Positions 1-12,146 of a DNA stretch of 64,000 nt are shown one piece after another (positions within the stretch are counted from its first letter, which is position 1; the number at the start of each line of letters is the position of its first letter). Location of the stretch: contig JAACJM010000002.1 in NCBI GenBank assembly GCA_013368315.1, forward strand, positions 1,054,001 through 1,118,000. Direction: 5' to 3'. The translations under genes were made by a program, and so were the position numbers. Below the pieces are notes generated by a model. The model did no database searches. It was given only the letters and a program-made list of their open reading frames with translations, and had not been told where the DNA came from. Source of the DNA: Tetrapyrgos nigripes. Lineage: Eukaryota > Basidiomycota > Agaricomycetes > Agaricales > Campanellaceae.

Positions 1-1098
1 GCATATCTGAGCTGGCTTCAAGCAATGATGCTGTTATCCATTCTCCCTCACCACCCTGCGCTTTCTCTCCAGATATCCTCACCTGTTGCCCTCTTCTTCC
101 CATCAAACATACTTTCTGACACCAGCATCCTTTCCAATTCACCTGTCTGGTGAGAAAAGCCCATCATTTCTCTCACAAGCTCTCATAGTTCATGTATGTC
201 AAATCTCTGTTATGCCAGTTTTTATACATCATATCCTGGTTTTTTTGTGCTCAAACTATTCCTGGATGCTCCCTTCATTACTTCCTATGGTTTTTTCTCA
301 TGTACTTGCTGTAGGCACCTTAATATACACTTTGCAGCTTGCGCACACAATTTTGAGCCAACCACTCTGCGCACACTTACTAAGCCACATGTGGCTTCTG
401 GTGGCTCTGCGCAAGCTCTCTAATATCATGATTCGTCCTTTGGAATGAAGTTTAGTCCAAACCACTTCATTACATCTGTAATTACTTCCTTCAGGCACAA
501 TTACACCTACAATCAACGGAACAACCTGCTACCTACATACCCCTCAATCACCCAGACCAAACCAAACCTGGACACCCAGAAAAAAGTGGCAATTTTTCTC
601 TCAATCAATTCATGAAACTTGAAGTATACCTATAAAGTTCCTCAACGGTCACTATATGTGGTGAGCTTGATTCCCCAAAATGTTGCCTCAATCAATGGCT
701 TCTTCCATGGTCTACTAGTGTAAGCAGGAGGCTTTGCTCTCGCCACGCAAACCGATGGCCCACAGTCCATTGATATCAAAAACGAGCAAATTACAAGGTT
801 CTAATTGTACTGTGAGCTTCCTCAGGGAACCAAACGTGTATGAAAACAAAACATTCCTGCGATAAGTATAGTAAGACTTATGAAGGAAACAAATGAATAT
901 GCCCTGTTGAGACGATTGGTCTAGGTACTCTGAACGTGTTGCTAGGGTAATCTATTCTCAACTGCAACTGCAACTAAGCTACTGTTCTTTCAAAGCATGT
1001 ATCACGAATATTCAGAGCAGTCAGGAGCCCAGGAAGATGGAAGAGAGTGTCGCCGATCCTTGCTTATACCCTGGCTGTCAAGGTCCCACATCCACTTT
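1..1098. other. No gene recognised
   Basis: AT-rich sequence with only short, overlapping open frames in both strands. None shows a recognisable domain or a convincing exon structure. It precedes the 3' end of the minus-strand gene that begins further right, so part of it may be that gene's 3' flank. Confidence 0.4.
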
Positions 1099-2904
1099 CT
1101 ATTGACCTGCCTGCATAGACAACTTTTTATAATCACCTTGTCTGGCCGCTCGTCCCACATCATAACACTCCGCCGAATGACAAATTGAATCCCGGTCCCA
1201 ATTTGGATGAGATAGACTGATTATGCCCTCTGATTCTGACTCAGAGTTAGATTCAGAGTCAGAGGCAGGGAGAATAAGAGTCTTTCTGGCTTCATCAGCC
1301 TCTTGAACGTCTAATCTCCATCCCAGAGTATTCATATATGCTATGGCAGCCTTGGCCACCTCGCGATCAGCACAATCAGTTGTGTGGAACTTGAGTGAGG
1401 CACTGGTTATCGGCGTAATTCTGTCATGCATCAAGTCTGAATCTGACGAGTCACCGGAGTCTGAGTTACTAGGTATATCTGGAGAAAAGTAAGTGAGAAT
1501 TTAAACACACTTAATTCCAATTCACAAGCCTCACCTTCGGCTTCGAAGCGACTTTTATTCCAAATAAATTCAAATGTTGGCATTCCATGTTCCAAGCTGT
1601 ACGTTTTTGTAGATGGATCATGCCCACAGTTTCGCTGATAGTCACATACAGCCCAGGACAATGGAGGCTGAAAGGCACAGTGCCTTATAATGGTCTCTAT
1701 TTCAAATTCCGGTAGTCCAAGAAGTTTGCCAGTCTTTAGAGAGATTTGGGTGGAGCCAGAGCTATCAAAAGACCAGTAGGGAAGTTGTAGAGTGTTAGGA
1801 AATAATAGACGCTGGCCCTCTTGTATCTGTTTGAAGGGAGGGAGGGAGAGAAATATCTTCTGTTGTGGCAAGAAAAAGGTGTCTTTGTAGTTATCGAATG
1901 TATCTGATTCCCAAGAGAATCTGTAACAGATTCGGTCCGTAAAATCTGTCAATTGTAAAATCTGGATGTCTTTTTAAATGAACAAATCGGGAGAGAATAC
2001 TTACGAAAATCATCACACTGAGATGGGTCCACTCCCAGCTCATGGAAAATCCATGCGGCTTGGGCCAGCCAGGCAGACTTCATCTTTTCACTCAGGTCAA
2101 TGTACAGAGAATAAGAATCATCCGGAATGTCTTTAGCATTCATGAACGAAATTCTGCTATGATGTCAGGAGCAATTCGTATTGCATGTGAAGGAATAGTA
2201 CTTGCCGCGTCCAGCCATTGTCTTGAATAATTCCCTTGTCTTTAGATATTAATGGTTGCCAAGTGGTGTAACGAACAGACTCTCCGGCACCGAAGGATGG
2301 TATAAACCCCACTGATTCATAGTAATTGCTTTCCCGGTACAACGCTCCTAGGAATACCGCTGCCAGTGGCTGCCCAGGGAGATGGGACATATCCCAACAG
2401 GTCATGGCTGCCAGAAATTCATGAAAGTCACATCCTTGACCTCGTTGCAGCTGAAGCTGATGAATGTAATCGACGATCGCAGCAGGGAAATGCCAGGTAG
2501 GCAAGAATGCGGCAGTGGACAAATATTCCGGGATTTCCCAAGAGTGAGCAAAGAAGCCTCCTGGTAGTACCTGCGACACTGCATCATCAACTGGAATATC
2601 AGGACCATAGCATAACATTCCATTTGAAGATTGGAGCCAGACTGCAGAATGATGTGAGAGTGGGTCAAAGTCCTCCGCTACAATTTCGCTTAATTCTCTA
2701 TTTCTGCAATCAAATCGGGCATGGCTTGGAGTTTTGAGGTAGTTGGGGATGAAGGAGCAGCAGTGGCAGCTTTGGCAGCAAACTAGAAGAGGTATGTTTT
2801 AGATACATTATTTGAAAGAAGAGAAAAAAACTCACCTCATCCTCACTCCAAACGGTGACAGTCTCCCTCATATTAGGGACACCAACACGGATACATCCCT
2901 TCAT
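1099..2904 (-). CDS. Uncharacterised protein, five exons, about 525 aa
   Basis: I do not recognise the family. My model on the minus strand joins 2904-2847, 2782-2206, 2156-2005, 1945-1535 and 1478-1099; the exons total 1,578 nt, a multiple of three. The intron after exon 2 has a GC donor (GCAAGT). Visible features are a Cys-rich stretch encoded at the start of exon 2 (CCQSCHCC), a Trp- and Tyr-rich middle, and an acidic Ser/Asp segment encoded at the start of exon 5 (SDSGDSSDSD) with a second Ser/Glu tract near the end. No signal peptide or membrane segment is seen. The start codon lies 8 bp from the terminal repeat of a transposon, so the promoter or even true upstream exons may have been separated by the insertion. 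The clean frame suggests the gene was functional until recently. Function unknown. Confidence 0.6.
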
Positions 2905-2912
2905 AACAAATA

Positions 2913-4180
2913 TGCTGTTCAATTTGCACTTTTATTATTATTACCCGCACTCTCGATATTTTTCCCCGCACTCACAGACTTTCCTGCACACAGTGACCTA
3001 CTTTCCCCGCACACTCTTGAAAAATATCCCACACCCAATGTTCACGAAGTCCTACTTACACCCAGTGAAAACTGACTACGCGTAAATAGGACAAAATGCA
3101 CACATGAATGAGGTCTTGCACATATCCATTCAGTCAAATCAGAATTCTGCTGAAAAAACAATTTCTGCACGAAAGAATGGTGAAAAAGCAAATGGTATAT
3201 TTCTGCATCTATCTGCAATTATATGCACAAAATTTGTAGCTATTCTATAAGAATCCCATCCAGCCCTCAAAGTCCCTTCGTAGTAAGCTATACCAAGATC
3301 TAAGACAGAAGTTCCAGATGTATGGTCAGCGATGTAGAACCACATACCATGTACAGCTGCAGCCCCTCTTACACGTGTATTCTGAGAGCCGAGGCTATCT
3401 ATTGAGGCTATCTATTGTGAGTTGTACGCAAACGGCACACACATAGAGTAACCCACCTAGTTGAAGAGGAGTGAGAGCATAACAGGACCATAGAGGAAGA
3501 GACGGATGTAAACATAGCTAGATAAACATGTTGTCAGCTAGGCGTATTCCAAGGGATTGAAGAATGCACCATTTGGCTCTTGCTCGAGAACGACGTGCTG
3601 GAAATTACTAACACATCAAAAAGGTTGCGAAGATACAGCAGACATAGTAACTCACCATATTCTGGACCGCTTTACACTAATACACTGCCCGAAGCGCATA
3701 CATCCCATTCCTGCTACTACACAGATGTGTGAACGTTAGCTTGTCTAAGGATAAAGAGAGCGAAAGAAGGGGGATTTCTGTCGCTGCACTTCAGGGAACA
3801 AGCTTGAGCACGTCTGGTACGCGCTGGGCTGGTGGTGGTAGTAAAGACAACACAACGTGGCAAAGAGTGCCAGAGGTATCGGCATGAATCACATGAAATT
3901 TTTGAGTCATATTACCTGCACGTGACCATGACGCATCGCGTTAAAAGTCTGGCATCCAATTTGCATTGTCCTCGTTCTGTGTTATGCTAGATATTCCACT
4001 CCTACAAATGAGAATAGTTACAGTCAGTAATGAGCAAAATGTCTTAAGTTTTATTAAAAAAATGACAACTTAGACATTGAAAGTGCGGGAAACCTGAATG
4101 AGTGCGGGGATTTCAACAATGAGTGCAGGAAATGTCGAGTGCGCGTGGGTGGAAATAATAAAAGTGCAAATTGAACAGCA
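2913..4180. mobile_element. Non-autonomous DNA transposon, 1.27 kb, with terminal inverted repeats
   Basis: The 29 bases at 2911-2939 are the exact reverse complement of 4154-4182. The outermost TA (2911-2912 and 4181-4182) can be a TA target duplication, which would make this a Tc1/mariner-like element starting TGCTGTTCAATTTG. Next to both ends are several copies of a subterminal motif close to GAGTGCGGGGA in opposite orientations (about 2950-3015 and 4082-4145), as expected of transposase binding sites. The interior holds no transposase. A 68-codon minus-strand frame at 3139-3345 is the longest open piece and is not recognised. The element must be mobilised in trans, if at all. TA being palindromic, the exact boundary and duplication length are uncertain. 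Confidence 0.7.
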
Positions 4181-4607
4181 TAAACAAACACATACTTGCA
4201 GGTTATAAGAACGAGACCCTAAAGGGCCTCGTAATCTACATACCCTTTACAAAGTCCAAGTCTTTCTTCCTCTTCCCAACACTCTTCGCAGCAAAGTTCT
4301 TATTTCTCGCAACAAAACCAAAACCAAAACCAGTCCCAACACGTGGATAATGCAAACGGTGTAAACGAAGACTCGGACGACGACTTGGATCTCTTTCCTC
4401 TACCCTCTCCTCATCGGACACCCGTTGGGACACCGACTATTGGGACGCCGAGTATTAGTAGGGGTGGGACGCCTGTTAATGGGTCTATGGTGTCGTTATC
4501 ATTGGTCAACGGTGTCAGCTTGAATAAAGGGAACGGGTCTCTGGTTAACTTGAACAAGGACAAGTCTTCGTCGTTGGTTAACCTTGGGCTTGGCCTTGGT
4601 GGTGCAT

Positions 4608-4645
4608 CAGTAAAACGGCAAACCCCCTTTTCCCGACTTTTCGGC
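4608..4645 (+). repeat. Left terminal inverted repeat of the Plavaka element
   Basis: Matches the reverse complement of the right end with three mismatches, starting CAGTAAAACGGCAAA. It abuts one copy of the AT target duplication at 4606-4607. Confidence 0.85.
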
Positions 4646-4978
4646 AACTTTTTCCAATAAGCGATCAGGTTTCAAAACATAGGCTCCATCGCTTTTCAAA
4701 GTAACTCCCCCTGGGCCAAAGCGACTAGAAAAGTTCCAAAAAGTTACAGGATAAAGTAGTCGTAGCAGAAAGAAAAAGCTGTATTACACTGGCAGGAAGC
4801 GGCAGACTGGACTGCCCTTTTTAGAAACAAATGATCATACGATAATTCTAATAATTTTTACCCTTGGTCTTCGTCGCGTCCTCCGCATCCTCCGCATCCT
4901 CTTCAGACCCTCCGAGCTCAGCAGCATACCCCTGAGTCATGGAAGCGCCAATTAGTACTCAAAACTGGTAACAATTGT

Positions 4979-7648
4979 TCAAATCTCACTCTTATTACCG
5001 GTACCATTGACGGCGTCATCTGCATCTTCAAGTTCTTCATCCGACTTCTCGCCGCTCTCAGTCAACTCATCGTTTCCATCGTCATCGTCATCGTCATCGT
5101 CATCATTTCCCTCGTCGTCATCGTCGTCACCGGCCTCGTCACCACCAGCTTCTTCCACTTGACGGCTACTATCCTCCTTGCCCGCTGCCTCTCGCATCTT
5201 GATCCTTGCTAAAAATTGTTCCGGATCCTCGTCGGGCATCTCCCAGTCCTCGTCGACGTCATTAGCTTGTGGGGTGGTGATTAATGGAACGACACTGGTC
5301 TTCTCGGATACGCGCTTGCTAGTGTGTGTTTGGGCTGTCGTGAGGATCCTCTCCCATTGCACGTCGCTGACTCGTGGACAATTCTTGACCTTGTTAAACC
5401 CGAAAAGATCGTGGACACTTGATGTAGTCTTGTACTTCTTTGATTGACCTTCGATGTTGACGACCTTGTCTCCCCAAACCTTCTGCGAGAAATGACTCTG
5501 AGCACCTCGCATCACCTTCTCTCCAGTGGAGTAGAGTGTCAGAGCACGCTGCACCTACATATTTTGGGTAGAGTTAGATCTAATACTATGTCTTAAGGAA
5601 ACAGTACTCACAGCAAGAATTGAGAGGACGAGAGCACCAACAGGCTTGTCCGGTATGCGATCCTCATCCGAAATAGACTTCGTGGCCTTCAAGTGCTCAG
5701 CAAATGTTCTTGCGATAATCTCGGATTGAAAAGGGCCCTAGGCGTATGAAGAGTTGAGGGTTCAGAAGCACGGAGAGAATTACAATAACACGTACCGCCC
5801 TCTCAGTCTTGCCATCGACAACAGCAGTATGGAGAAAATAGAAATTCTTCGTCTTCTGGTCACCTTCTAATTGTCGTTCAACATATGCTTGACGTGTTTC
5901 CGCAGTGACGACTCCTTCCCGCCTGAAGATTTCTTCTAGTACAGTAATCGCGGTGGTGCCAAATTTGTTTCGCCAGGAAGTAATTTTATCGTTCGCCTGT
6001 GTATTGCTTGAGATATTAGTCGTAAAAACCATGCAGATAATTGATTCCACGCACCAAGGCCTCGAGAAGGGCATGTGGACCATTCAGCTTCTCCCAACCC
6101 TGATGTACATCATCGGGTGTGCAACTCATCCAGAGGTTGGCCATCTCACCACTTTCTGGACTGGTCCAAGCCTTGATACAGCCCACGAATTCAAGAAGTG
6201 CTGGTGCAAAGTAGTCAGAGAAGGCTTTGCGGACATTGGATGGAAAGTCGCCCAGAACAACCGTGGTTTTGCTCTTGTCAGGTGAGACAAACTCGGGGAC
6301 AGAAGTAGTAGCCTCAACCTTGACAATGACTGGAGCCTGTATTTGAAATATCAGAGAATAGTAGACGAGAAAACATTCCTGAGAGCCTAAGACGTACCGA
6401 AACGATGGTAGCAACTGCCTGCTGTTTTCGAAGGGGAAGAGGCTTGTTGGTACTTTTCGCTATCATGTCTTTTTCATCGGCATCGTCTTCATCGTCTTCT
6501 CCAAATCCTCCAGCATCATACTTCGCCTCCTCCCGGTTATTGTCTGTACCTTCAGCATGCTTTGCCAAGTCGTCTGAGTGGCCTTCAATGGCACTTGTCA
6601 CCTTCATTGCTGGCTCTGCAATTCCATTCTTCGGGTTGACATTGCGAAAACCTTCCACCAAGTACTTGGCCTTCTTTGAAGGAGGTTGAGAGGAGGGTAT
6701 CCTATAGGGGTTACATATTGAGAAGGAGACGAGAGCGATGAGAGTTGGGAAAATGTGGATATGAATTATTGGTTACCAAATCTAGAAGGAACGTACACGA
6801 TGTCAGCCGTCGGAGGGTCTTGACGCTTCTGATGGATCTGCTGACGCAGCTCATCTTTCTTCTTCGCTTTCTTCACCTGGCGTGGAGTGTCTTCATCAGA
6901 ATCGTCGAGAACAGCTTCAACTTCGCCACTGTCATCAACGTAGTCGGGATCAGCTTTGCTCGCCTCGTTGACATCGGGGGTAGTTGTCCCTTTCCCTGGT
7001 ACTCGTAAGCTTACACCGTCTTTTCTACAAAGCTAAACTGGTCTCACCGCCTTTTCTTTGCCTTTTGCGTTTAGTCGGTTCTGAGGTATCGATATCTGAG
7101 GCACTGGGTGGACTTCGTTCCAAGGTGATAACCTCCAGTGGTCCAGCAGCTGCTATTTGGTACAGGTATGTTACTTGTCTTTTGTAAAAATCAACGACAA
7201 AAAACTCACTCGCAGGACCCACAGCTGGCTTTGCTCGCTTCTTCTTTTTAGTGGCATCAAGCTTCACAGGTGGATGATTTGCAGATTTCGCTGCTTGGAT
7301 GTCGTCCCGGAGCATCTTGTCCTCAAGTTGGGCTGTTTTTTCAATGGTCGCTTCCTTTAGGGCTTGCCCCGCAGCCTTTTGCTCAGCTTTCTCCTTTTTC
7401 TGAGCTTGGACAACCTCAGTGGAGCGTCGAGTGGCCGGTAGATCTGGAGTAGCAGGGTGTAGATCACGAACTGGACGCAGTGACATACCATTGCGGACCA
7501 CAGGAGGTACTGCTGCCGTTGCTTTTGTCTGGGTGGTTTTGGGAGTAGAAGAGGATATATATTGGGCTGTGGTGTCAGGCTGTATGTTGTTGGTGACTCG
7601 GCGTCATGGGCGCTGCGTGTTTGGACGGGTTTCGGTGTCGTCAGCCAT
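4979..7648 (-). CDS. Acidic accessory protein of the Plavaka element, with in-frame TGA at codon 15
   Basis: Eight exons on the minus strand: 7648-7210, 7152-7048, about 7001-6797, 6701-6398, 6336-6055, 5996-5796, 5737-5612 and 5554-4979. They total 2,238 nt (745 codons plus stop). The N-terminal third is Lys/Ala-rich with a basic stretch (KRKRQRKGG). The middle carries a conserved-looking globular region with GPFQSEIIARTFAEHL and YSTGEKVMRGAQSHFS, reminiscent of fungal DUF6532 proteins; I hold that loosely. The C-terminus is a long Asp/Glu run followed by SGEKSDEELEDADD. The codon at 7606-7604 is TGA in the same frame as the start at 7648-7646, and downstream codons stay in frame, so this looks like a CGA-to-TGA mutation. 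Translation could restart at the ATG at 7486-7484. Likely a DNA-binding or regulatory partner of the transposase; function not established. Confidence 0.6.
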
Positions 7649-7754
7649 GGTAAAGGTATGTTTGAAAATTTGACTTTGAAATTTTCCGTTGTCTGATCCT
7701 GCTTATCTTATCCAAGCCAATCGCACACACCACACCACAACAAACTCTCTCGCA
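7649..7754. promoter_or_regulatory. Divergent promoter between the two main Plavaka genes
   Basis: Only about 106 bp separate the start codons of the accessory gene (minus) and the transposase (plus), so they must share a bidirectional promoter. No clear TATA box is visible. Confidence 0.5.
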
Positions 7755-10700
7755 ATGGATGAAGACGGCCTCTTTCCCTGTGGACAGTGCCCGAAGAGAT
7801 TTACAACTCAAAGAGGCTGGAAACAGCATCAGAATTATAAACATCGACCAGCAGCAGACACACCCCGTTTCCCTACACCTAATTTTCGGACTCCTTCACC
7901 TGCACCATTGTCTGGACCGTCGTCGCCAATTTTTTCATCTCGTCGATCACCAAGGCGTAGACAAAACGGCTCACCTGTCCGTTTGACTTGGGCAGCGGCT
8001 CCATTGGAATTGCAGAGATATGGAACTCAGGTTACAGAACATCCGATACTCGACGGTTGGTGTTTTCCTTTGCGGGTATGAACCACATTGCTAACCTCAA
8101 ATTCTATCTAGGCACACCTTGCGATATCTATGGCGATGACCTCCCAGAGGATACCCCACCCCCCGCTCTAGAACCTCGAGATCCTGAAGACTACACTCCG
8201 TTTGGCAGTGCTGACGAGTTTGAGTTGGCCGAACTACTCTATGAGCGGGTTCAAATGTCAGCCTCAAATATCGACAGACTCTCACAGCTGATCGCCAATC
8301 TCTTGGGACCTGACAAAGACGCTCCGTTTCTAAACCACGAAGAGTTATACAAAACGATTGACAGAATTAAACAAGGCGACATACAATGGGACAGCTTCAC
8401 AGTCAAATACAACGGAGAGCTTCCCGATGATCTATCCACTGCTCCAGCATGGAAGTTGCAGGAATATGAAGTCTGGTTTCGTGATCCACTGTCTATCCTT
8501 GAGGGGATGCTCGCAAACCCAAGCTTCAAGAACGAGCTTGATGTCGCACCCAAAAGATTGGTCAAAAACGGTAAACGGCTGTATCGGGACTTGATGACTG
8601 GAAACTGGGCTTGGTTTGAATGCGTGCGTGTGTGTGCTGTTCTTTGTCAAAGATATACTCACTTTCTTCTCTCCAGGATAAGATATCTGAGGACGAGAAC
8701 ACTCACGGTGCCATGTTTGCACCCGTCATTCTCGGTAGCGACAAGACCACGGTATCTGTCGCTACTGGTCAAAATGATTATTATCCCCTCTACATCTCCC
8801 TTGGAAATGTGCATTCATCTGTTCGACGTGCTCACCGCAATGCAGTTGCTTTGCTCGGGTTCCTTGCAATTCCCAAAAGTATGTCAAGTTTAATATAATT
8901 CTTTTACTACCTCACTGACTTGTACTTGTCCCTCCAGCCTCTAAGGACTATGCAGGTAGTGCAGAATTTCGGAAATTTCGACGTCAACTTTTCCATACCT
9001 CTCTCGAGCACGTTCTTTCAAGCCTCAAGCCTTTCATGGAAAAACCCCGAGTAACCCGTTGTCCAGACGGACATTACCGTCGTGTAATATATGGTCTTGG
9101 CCCATACATCGCAGACTATCCGGAGCAGGCTCTGCTAGCATGCATAGTCCAGAATTGGTGTCCTCGGTGGGTACTATTACCATCCATAAACCATTTTCTT
9201 ATTGTTGACTGTTTCAATGATTGTAGCTGTACCGCAAGACCCGAGAATCTAGACAGACCAGCTGGACGTCGAAGTCATGAGCACACCGACACTGTTTCAG
9301 AAGGTTGTAGCCTCAAAGAAGTTTGGGATAACTATGGTATCGTTGCAGATTTGAAGGTATGTTTCTATTGTTGTATCATACCTTCATGTATTAAAGACTT
9401 CTTCCAGCCGTTCACCGCCGGGTTTCCTCGAGCTGATATCCATGAGCTATTGGCACCAGATCTGCTACACCAGCTTGTGAAGGGTACTTTTAAGGACCAT
9501 CTCGTCGACTGGGTTGTGGAGTATATCAACCTGACATATGACAAGAGTGAAGCGGAGAGGAGGCTTGCAGATATTGATCGGAGGTACCTATTTTTTCTTC
9601 CAATTCTTGCACCGATGCCCACTAACCACTACAACACAGGATTATGGTCACAACTCCTTTTCCTGGCTTACGCCATTTTCACGAGGGACGAGGCTTCAAG
9701 CAGTGGACTGGTGCTGACTCAAAGGGTCTCATGAAGGCAAGTTCTTTTGTTAGTTTGTATTAATCAATACTAATACTCTTCTCTAGGTATTTCTACCGGC
9801 GATTGCGGGTCATGTACCTGTGCAGATGGTACAAGCTGTTTCGGACTTTCTGGAATTCTGCTATTTGGTCCGGCGCAACGTCATCGATGAAGATAATCTG
9901 GACGCAATTGACGCAGCTATTGCACGCTTTCACCAGAACCGCGAAATTTTCCGAGAGACTGGTGTACGGCCTGATGGGTTTTCTCCCCTCCCACGTCAGC
10001 ACTCTATGGTTCATTACCGTCACCTCATCCAACAATTCGGCGCTCCGAATGGCCTTTGCTCTTCCATCACCGAGTCAAAACATATCAAGGCCGTGAAGCG
10101 ACCTTGGAGACGTTCCAGCAGAAACCAACCCCTAGGGCAGATGTTGGTCACTAATCAACGTCTTGACAAGCTCACCGCTTATCGCGTAGATCTTGAATGT
10201 CAATGTATGCTCGATCCCGTCAAGGACAGGTCCAATCTGCCGCCGCCGCCACCACCACCACCACCGCAAGAGGAGGATGACGAGGACACTGAAGAATCTG
10301 GAGATAGTGATGAGCCTTACTCACAAGGGGATGTTAAGTTGTCTACTAAAGCTGGTGAGTATTATATTTGTGCGGTTTTTATCAGTAAGGCTAATCAACA
10401 TTTATTGCCCAGCTCGTGGAGTCCCTCGCGATATCAACACCCTTGCAGCATACATCAATCAGCCCACCCTTCCCATCCTTCTCCGACAATTTCTCTACAC
10501 CCAACAACATCTCGCAAATGGTCCACAGGGCTGTAACGTACCTCTGGCGTCTTGCCCGGAGCTGGAGAGGAATCAGAAGGTCTTCCTCCACAATTCGGCA
10601 AAGGCAACTTTTTTCGCTCCAAGTGACATGTCCGGCTTGGGTGGGATGCGTCATGAACGCATACGCTCAACGACGTCATGGCGGCGAGGACCAGCTCGAT

Positions 10701-11083
10701 ATGACTGTGTATTTATGGAGGGCGACCAGCAGGAGGATGGTTTTGGTGGCCTCCTTGTTGGTAGAGTGTTTGCTTTCCTTCGTTTTACACATGAAGGCCG
10801 TCGCTACCCATGTGCTCTGATACATTGGTTTTCAACAGTTGGAAATACTCCTTGCGAGCAGACCGGCCTGTGGCGGGTGGTGCCTGATTTCGACAGGAAT
10901 GGTGATCCGGTTTTGGAGGTCGTGCATTTAGACTGTCTGTATCGAGGTGCGCATTTAATAGGGGTGACTGGAAGCCGCTTTATTCCAGACAAGGACTTTA
11001 CTTCTGCAAATTCTCTGGATATGTATCAGGGTTTCTATGTAAATAAATATGTAGACTACCATGCCCACGAAATCGCCTTTTAG
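7755..11083 (+). CDS. Plavaka-type transposase, nine exons, about 961 aa
   Basis: Exons 7755-8055, 8112-8623, 8677-8878, 8938-9166, 9227-9356, 9408-9583, 9640-9736, 9787-10354 and 10413-11083 total 2,886 nt, open throughout. The product starts with a C2H2 zinc finger (CGQC-x12-HQNYKH, residues 9-29), then a Pro/Ser-rich linker. The large catalytic region contains motifs typical of Plavaka transposases: MFAPVILGSDKTTVSVATGQ, WCPRCTARPENLD, and RRIMVTTPFPGLRHF followed by GRGFKQWTGADSKGLMK. A poly-Pro and acidic stretch (about residue 720) precedes a C-terminal domain of about 220 residues. The intron after exon 7 has a GC donor (GCAAGT). All exons are intact, so the enzyme may be active. It would cut the inverted repeats at the element ends. 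The start ATG is the first one giving the finger domain. Confidence 0.88.
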
Positions 11084-11146
11084 ATAGTCAAAAAAATTAA
11101 TCGATGACGGCCAAGCTCTAATTGGAAATACTTTTCTTCTCGTTCC

Positions 11147-11938
11147 ATGATCATGACACTCACTGGCCTCAAACGGTCCCCGTCACCATCTGGCATTGAA
11201 GAGATAGCGAAGAGGCTGAAGACGCCCGCTAAGTATTCATGGTTTTCAGTCTTTTCTTTCCCTGTAGCTGACACAAACTACCAGGGTTCCTTCACTGGCT
11301 TTAATTCCTTCCTCGCAGTCTCCCTCACCCCTCAGACCCCCAAAAAGTACCCTGATGACCACACCGTGCGTATTTCACTGATCAGAATGCCAGTTACTGA
11401 CGGTTTTATGTAGAAACCCTGCAGGGAAGCCCAATGAAGAATCGGACTCGGAGACTGAGTCAGACGCTAGCCCGATGCGTCTTCCTGTCATGCGCATGAA
11501 AATCACACAGGAGTATGACAAGGCCCAAATACAACAGAGTTTGGATCGTGATCGAGAGTGGTGGAATGAGCCAGGGTTGATAAAGGGTACCTATGCATTT
11601 CCATCGGGTGCGTAATCCTTAACTGCTTGATTCAATTTTATAATTCATGTCTTGTCTCTTCAGTACATACAAGGAAAGCACCGGTTGAGTATGAAAAGGA
11701 ACTTCAAGAGTCATGGATGCGTGTCGAAATCTTAGAACAAAATATCAAGACATCCTCCTTATCATTACAGCACGCAGAAGAAAAACTGGAAGCAGCTGAG
11801 GAAAAAATAGCGAAGTTACATACAGAGAAGGCCGACCTCCAATCCGAGCTCTCCTGCATGCGAGAGAGACTGGGGCAAGTTGTAGGAGAATTAGTTCAAA
11901 TTTCGCATGGTAATACATATGGTACACGGAACTTCTAG
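11147..11938 (+). CDS. Small coiled-coil protein encoded within the Plavaka element, about 222 aa
   Basis: Three exons, 11147-11346, 11414-11607 and 11664-11938, total 669 nt and remain open. The N-terminus is basic (LKRSPSPSGIEEIAKRLKTP). Exon 2 encodes an acidic SDSETESDASP patch and a charged DRDREWWNEPG segment. Exon 3 is a classic coiled coil of Glu/Leu heptads (residues about 145-210). No enzymatic motif is present. It lies 63 bp after the transposase stop and inside the right terminal repeat, so it moves with the element. The first donor could alternatively be at 11358-11361 with a non-canonical GC; the GT donor at 11347 keeps the frame. The role is unknown; a structural or DNA-binding helper for transposition, or captured host cargo, are both possible. 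Confidence 0.55.
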
Positions 11939-12108
11939 GGACTGTAATTAACTACCCAAGAAAAGTGGCTCCAAAAGCTGGTGTAAAGCTATCACCCGGT
12001 ATAAAAAGTGAAAGGCGATAAAAGCTGAGTGGAAAAAAGCGAAAGGCTGAAAAAAGTTCCGGGAGAAAAGCCGATCGAAAGTGATGCTCGGAAAAAGGGA
12101 CCAAAAGG

Positions 12109-12146
12109 ACCGAAAAGTCGGGAAAAGCGGATTTGCCGTTTTACTG
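12109..12146 (-). repeat. Right terminal inverted repeat of the Plavaka element
   Basis: Reverse complement of the left end apart from three differences. It is followed directly by the second AT duplication (12147-12148), then by the continued host frame. Confidence 0.85.

Larger units (their letters stand above)
4608..12146. mobile_element. Plavaka-type DNA transposon, 7,539 bp, three genes
   Basis: The ends are inverted repeats of about 38 bp beginning CAGTAAAACGGCAAA (4608-4645 and 12146-12109, three mismatches). They are flanked by a 2-bp AT duplication (4606-4607 and 12147-12148). Inside each end lie A/T-rich subterminal stretches with repeated GCTTTT/AAAAGC motifs. The cargo is a transposase on the plus strand, an acidic accessory gene on the minus strand sharing a short divergent promoter with it (about 106 bp between start codons), and a coiled-coil gene downstream. 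Plavaka elements are a basidiomycete lineage related to the CACTA/CMC superfamily; assignment rests on the transposase. The frame of the interrupted host gene is restored on excision, which strongly supports these exact borders. Confidence 0.85.

Noticed and set aside
4201..4245. Short match to the R1 terminal GGGCCTCGTAA motif
   Set aside because: Too short to call a seventh copy.
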